A stretch of DNA of 64,000 nt. Origin: Istiophorus platypterus (taxonomy: Eukaryota; Chordata; Actinopteri; Istiophoriformes; Istiophoridae). A model generated the notes under the pieces. That model had not been told where the DNA came from and ran no database searches. It worked only from the letters and a program-made list of their open reading frames with translations. Numbering within the stretch: position 1 is the stretch's first letter; every line of letters begins with the position of its first letter. Below, piece after piece: positions 62,601 to 64,000 of the stretch. The stretch covers positions 11,582,099 to 11,646,098 of the forward strand of contig CM029131.1 in assembly GCA_016859345.1 (NCBI GenBank), read 5' to 3'. A program made the translations under genes and the position numbers.

Positions 62601-63838
62601 CCTGCCTCCTCATCTCCTGCCTGACTGTTCTGGTTTTCTATCTGCCGTCGGACTGTGGCGAGAAAATAACGCTGTGTATCTCCGTGCTTCTGTCGCTCAC
62701 TGTATTCCTGCTGCTAATCACTGAGATAATCCCATCCACGTCGCTGGTCATACCCCTGATCGGGGAGTACCTGCTCTTCACCATGATTTTTGTCACGCTG
62801 TCAATCGTCATCACTGTGTTCGTGCTGAACGTGCACCACCGGTCGTCTGCGACTCACACCATGCCCTGTTGGGTCCGGAGGCTTTTCCTCACCGTCGTGC
62901 CACGTTGGCTGTGCATGAAGCGTCCACATCATGGTCTCAGGCCTGTCAGGTGAGAAAACAAGGAAGGTCTTTATGTTCTGAAATCAACGCTCATTCAGTC
63001 ATTCCCTCAGTATTGTTCTTCTCTTGTTCAATTGAGACCATTTTTGAGGTGACTATATAATCCAGAAATTTCACACGTGAGTTTGGACATAGCACATATC
63101 GGACACTTCCCATCAAAAAATATTCTGCTCATTGTTATCGTTCCCCAAACTCACTTTTTTTCAGGCGGCGCCACCTGACTGATAAACTCCTCCCCGTCTG
63201 GACTCCTGGCCACTCCCATGTCACGTCCACCTGGATCACTGAGGAGTCTGATATCAATCTCCAGGGATACCAAGATGACAATGGTTGCCCCAGCAGCCAC
63301 GAGCTGGACTCCTTGGATCACGGAGATGAAATTCACTACTGCGATCTTCACGGTTACCGAAACACGGATAACTTGGCACGGTTTGCAGTGAAGATTGGCG
63401 GTCGGCCGAGGATTTCTTCCCTTTCTCCTCCTTCCCCTCCATCTCTTGGTTACACCCTCCTCCCGCAGAGATACTCCACGCTCAGCTTGGACTGGGTTGT
63501 CCCTCCTGTGGAGCAAAGTTCAATCCAGAGCCCATCGGCCTCTGTTCTGTCTCCTGCAATGGTATCGGCCCTGGAGGGGGTCAGCTACATCGCAGAGCAT
63601 CTGAGAGCAGAGGACGCAGACTTTTCGGCAAGTGTGGCCCCTTTTTGTTGACTTTAACTACTGAGCTTTGACTATTTTTTTGATATCTATATTTATCTTC
63701 TTGTCTCCACAGGTGAAGGAGGACTGGAAGTATGTAGCCATGGTTGTTGACCGAATCTTCCTGTGGATGTTCATTATCGTGTGTCTGCTGGGGACAGTCG
63801 GACTCTTCCTGCCTCCATGGCTCTCTGGAATGATTTAG
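56667..63838 (+). CDS. chrna2: Neuronal nicotinic acetylcholine receptor subunit alpha-2-like
   Basis: Ligand-binding alpha subunit of a pentameric, acetylcholine-gated cation channel. Exons: 56667-56721 (signal peptide), 59635-59786, 60069-60113, 60279-60388, 61565-61784, 62447-62949, 63165-63627, 63713-63838, giving 557 aa. Visible features: Cys-loop CSIDVTFFPFDQQSC at residues 154-168; vicinal YDCC at 216-219, which defines an alpha subunit; TM1-TM3 at about 238-322 with the M2 EKITLCISVLLSLTVFLLL; a moderate cytoplasmic loop to about 515; and VKEDWKYVAMVVDRIF plus TM4 ending PPWLSGMI. DLKDYWESGEWAIVNA and the short loop favour alpha-2 over alpha-4, which has a much longer loop; alpha-4 is the main alternative. 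The last intron opens with GC instead of GT. The acceptor of 61565-61784 has an unusually long pyrimidine tract of about 90 bases. Confidence 0.9.
58097..58407. repeat. Inverted pair C-tract/(CA)n and (GT)n/G-tract
   Basis: Left arm 58097-58148 is ten C then CA units; right arm 58371-58407 is twelve GT units then thirteen G. The right arm is the reverse complement of the start of the left arm apart from one extra A. The arms are about 220 bases apart in chrna2 intron 1, so the transcript could form a 24-pair or longer GC-clamped stem. Confidence 0.85.
58980..59178 (+). repeat. Teleost interspersed repeat in chrna2 intron 1
   Basis: It includes GAGCCTGGCTAGCAGTTTCC, CCAGTCTTTATGCTAAGAT, AGGCTAACCTGCTGCAGGCT and TTCTCATCTAACTCTTGGG. 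I recognise these as the 3' part of a repeat very common in percomorph genomes (from memory, unchecked). Confidence 0.6.
62105..62360 (+). repeat. Teleost interspersed repeat in chrna2 intron
   Basis: CTACTGGATGGATTGGCACA, AAAAATTTGGTTGCGATATC and ATCACCTGACCTTTCCTGTA resemble a common fish repeat containing GGATGGATTGCCATGAAAT-type words (from memory). It lies just upstream of exon 62447-62949. Confidence 0.5.
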
Positions 63839-63848
63839 ATCCACAGTT

Positions 63849-63854
63849 AATAAA
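63849..63854 (+). terminator. chrna2: Candidate poly(A) signal of chrna2
   Basis: AATAAA begins 11 bases after the chrna2 stop codon; further AATAAA-like words follow to about 63890. If used, the 3' UTR is very short. Confidence 0.5.
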
Positions 63855-64000
63855 AAAATATTGAATAACCTATTAAATAATAAATAACTTATTCAGAGAA
63901 GGTGGGCTGTTGTGTTTTGTAAGTGTGGAAAAAGAGACTTCAATCACAAAAACTCATGTTTTTTCAGTCTCCTAGGGAGGAAGAGAACATTTTTGACCTG
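63855..64000. other. Sequence downstream of chrna2
   Basis: Non-coding as far as can be seen, to the edge of the window. Confidence 0.5.

Noticed and set aside
1..64000. Viral, bacterial, CRISPR, toxin or defence-system content
   Set aside because: No such genes, repeat-spacer arrays or operon structure were seen; everything recognised is vertebrate nuclear sequence.

Overview
The window is nuclear DNA of a ray-finned fish, most likely a percomorph teleost. It is intron-rich and AT-rich, with GT–AG splice sites, many dinucleotide microsatellites, and several interspersed repeats whose motifs I recognise from memory as common in percomorph genomes. There are no operons, no bacterial features, no CRISPR array and no tRNA or rRNA gene. 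All calls are from reading the sequence and from remembered family sequences; no search was run.

Layout. Four tandem genes lie on the minus strand: cyp20a1 (134-4062; its 3' exons run off the left edge), tmem237 (5257-10685), mpp4 (11816 to about 24067) and als2 (29823-53249, with 5' leader exons reaching about 53.9 kb). One gene lies on the plus strand: a neuronal nicotinic acetylcholine receptor alpha subunit, best matched to chrna2 (56667-63838). tmem237-mpp4-als2 is the same gene block as in human 2q33; cyp20a1 and chrna2 flank it here. I rebuilt the exons by hand. The joined frames stay open and the predicted lengths fit the families: tmem237 404 aa, mpp4 about 642 aa, als2 1689 aa, chrna2 557 aa.

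Inside the long mpp4 intron between the exons that open the PDZ domain there is an unrecognised same-strand two-exon reading frame (18643-20665, 441 aa). It has a Cys-rich patch, a helical segment and a basic tail. It is either a nested gene or an alternative 3' end of mpp4, and is the best candidate here for something undescribed. The second notable structure is a near-perfect 900-bp tandem duplication at the 3' end of als2, which duplicates the terminal coding exon with its splice acceptor.

Other unusual points are a GC-AG last intron in chrna2, two chrna2 introns cutting a region I recall as one exon in mammals, UG repeats sitting directly upstream of 3' splice sites in als2 and tmem237, a run of very short in-frame exons in the mpp4 hinge, and a poly(C) tract plus upstream reading frames just before the als2 start codon.

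The genes do not form one pathway. tmem237 is a ciliary transition-zone protein, mpp4 a photoreceptor scaffold, als2 a Rab5/Rac exchange factor of neurons, chrna2 a neuronal ion-channel subunit and cyp20a1 an orphan P450. The main gene-free stretches are 24.1-29.8 kb and 54.0-56.6 kb.
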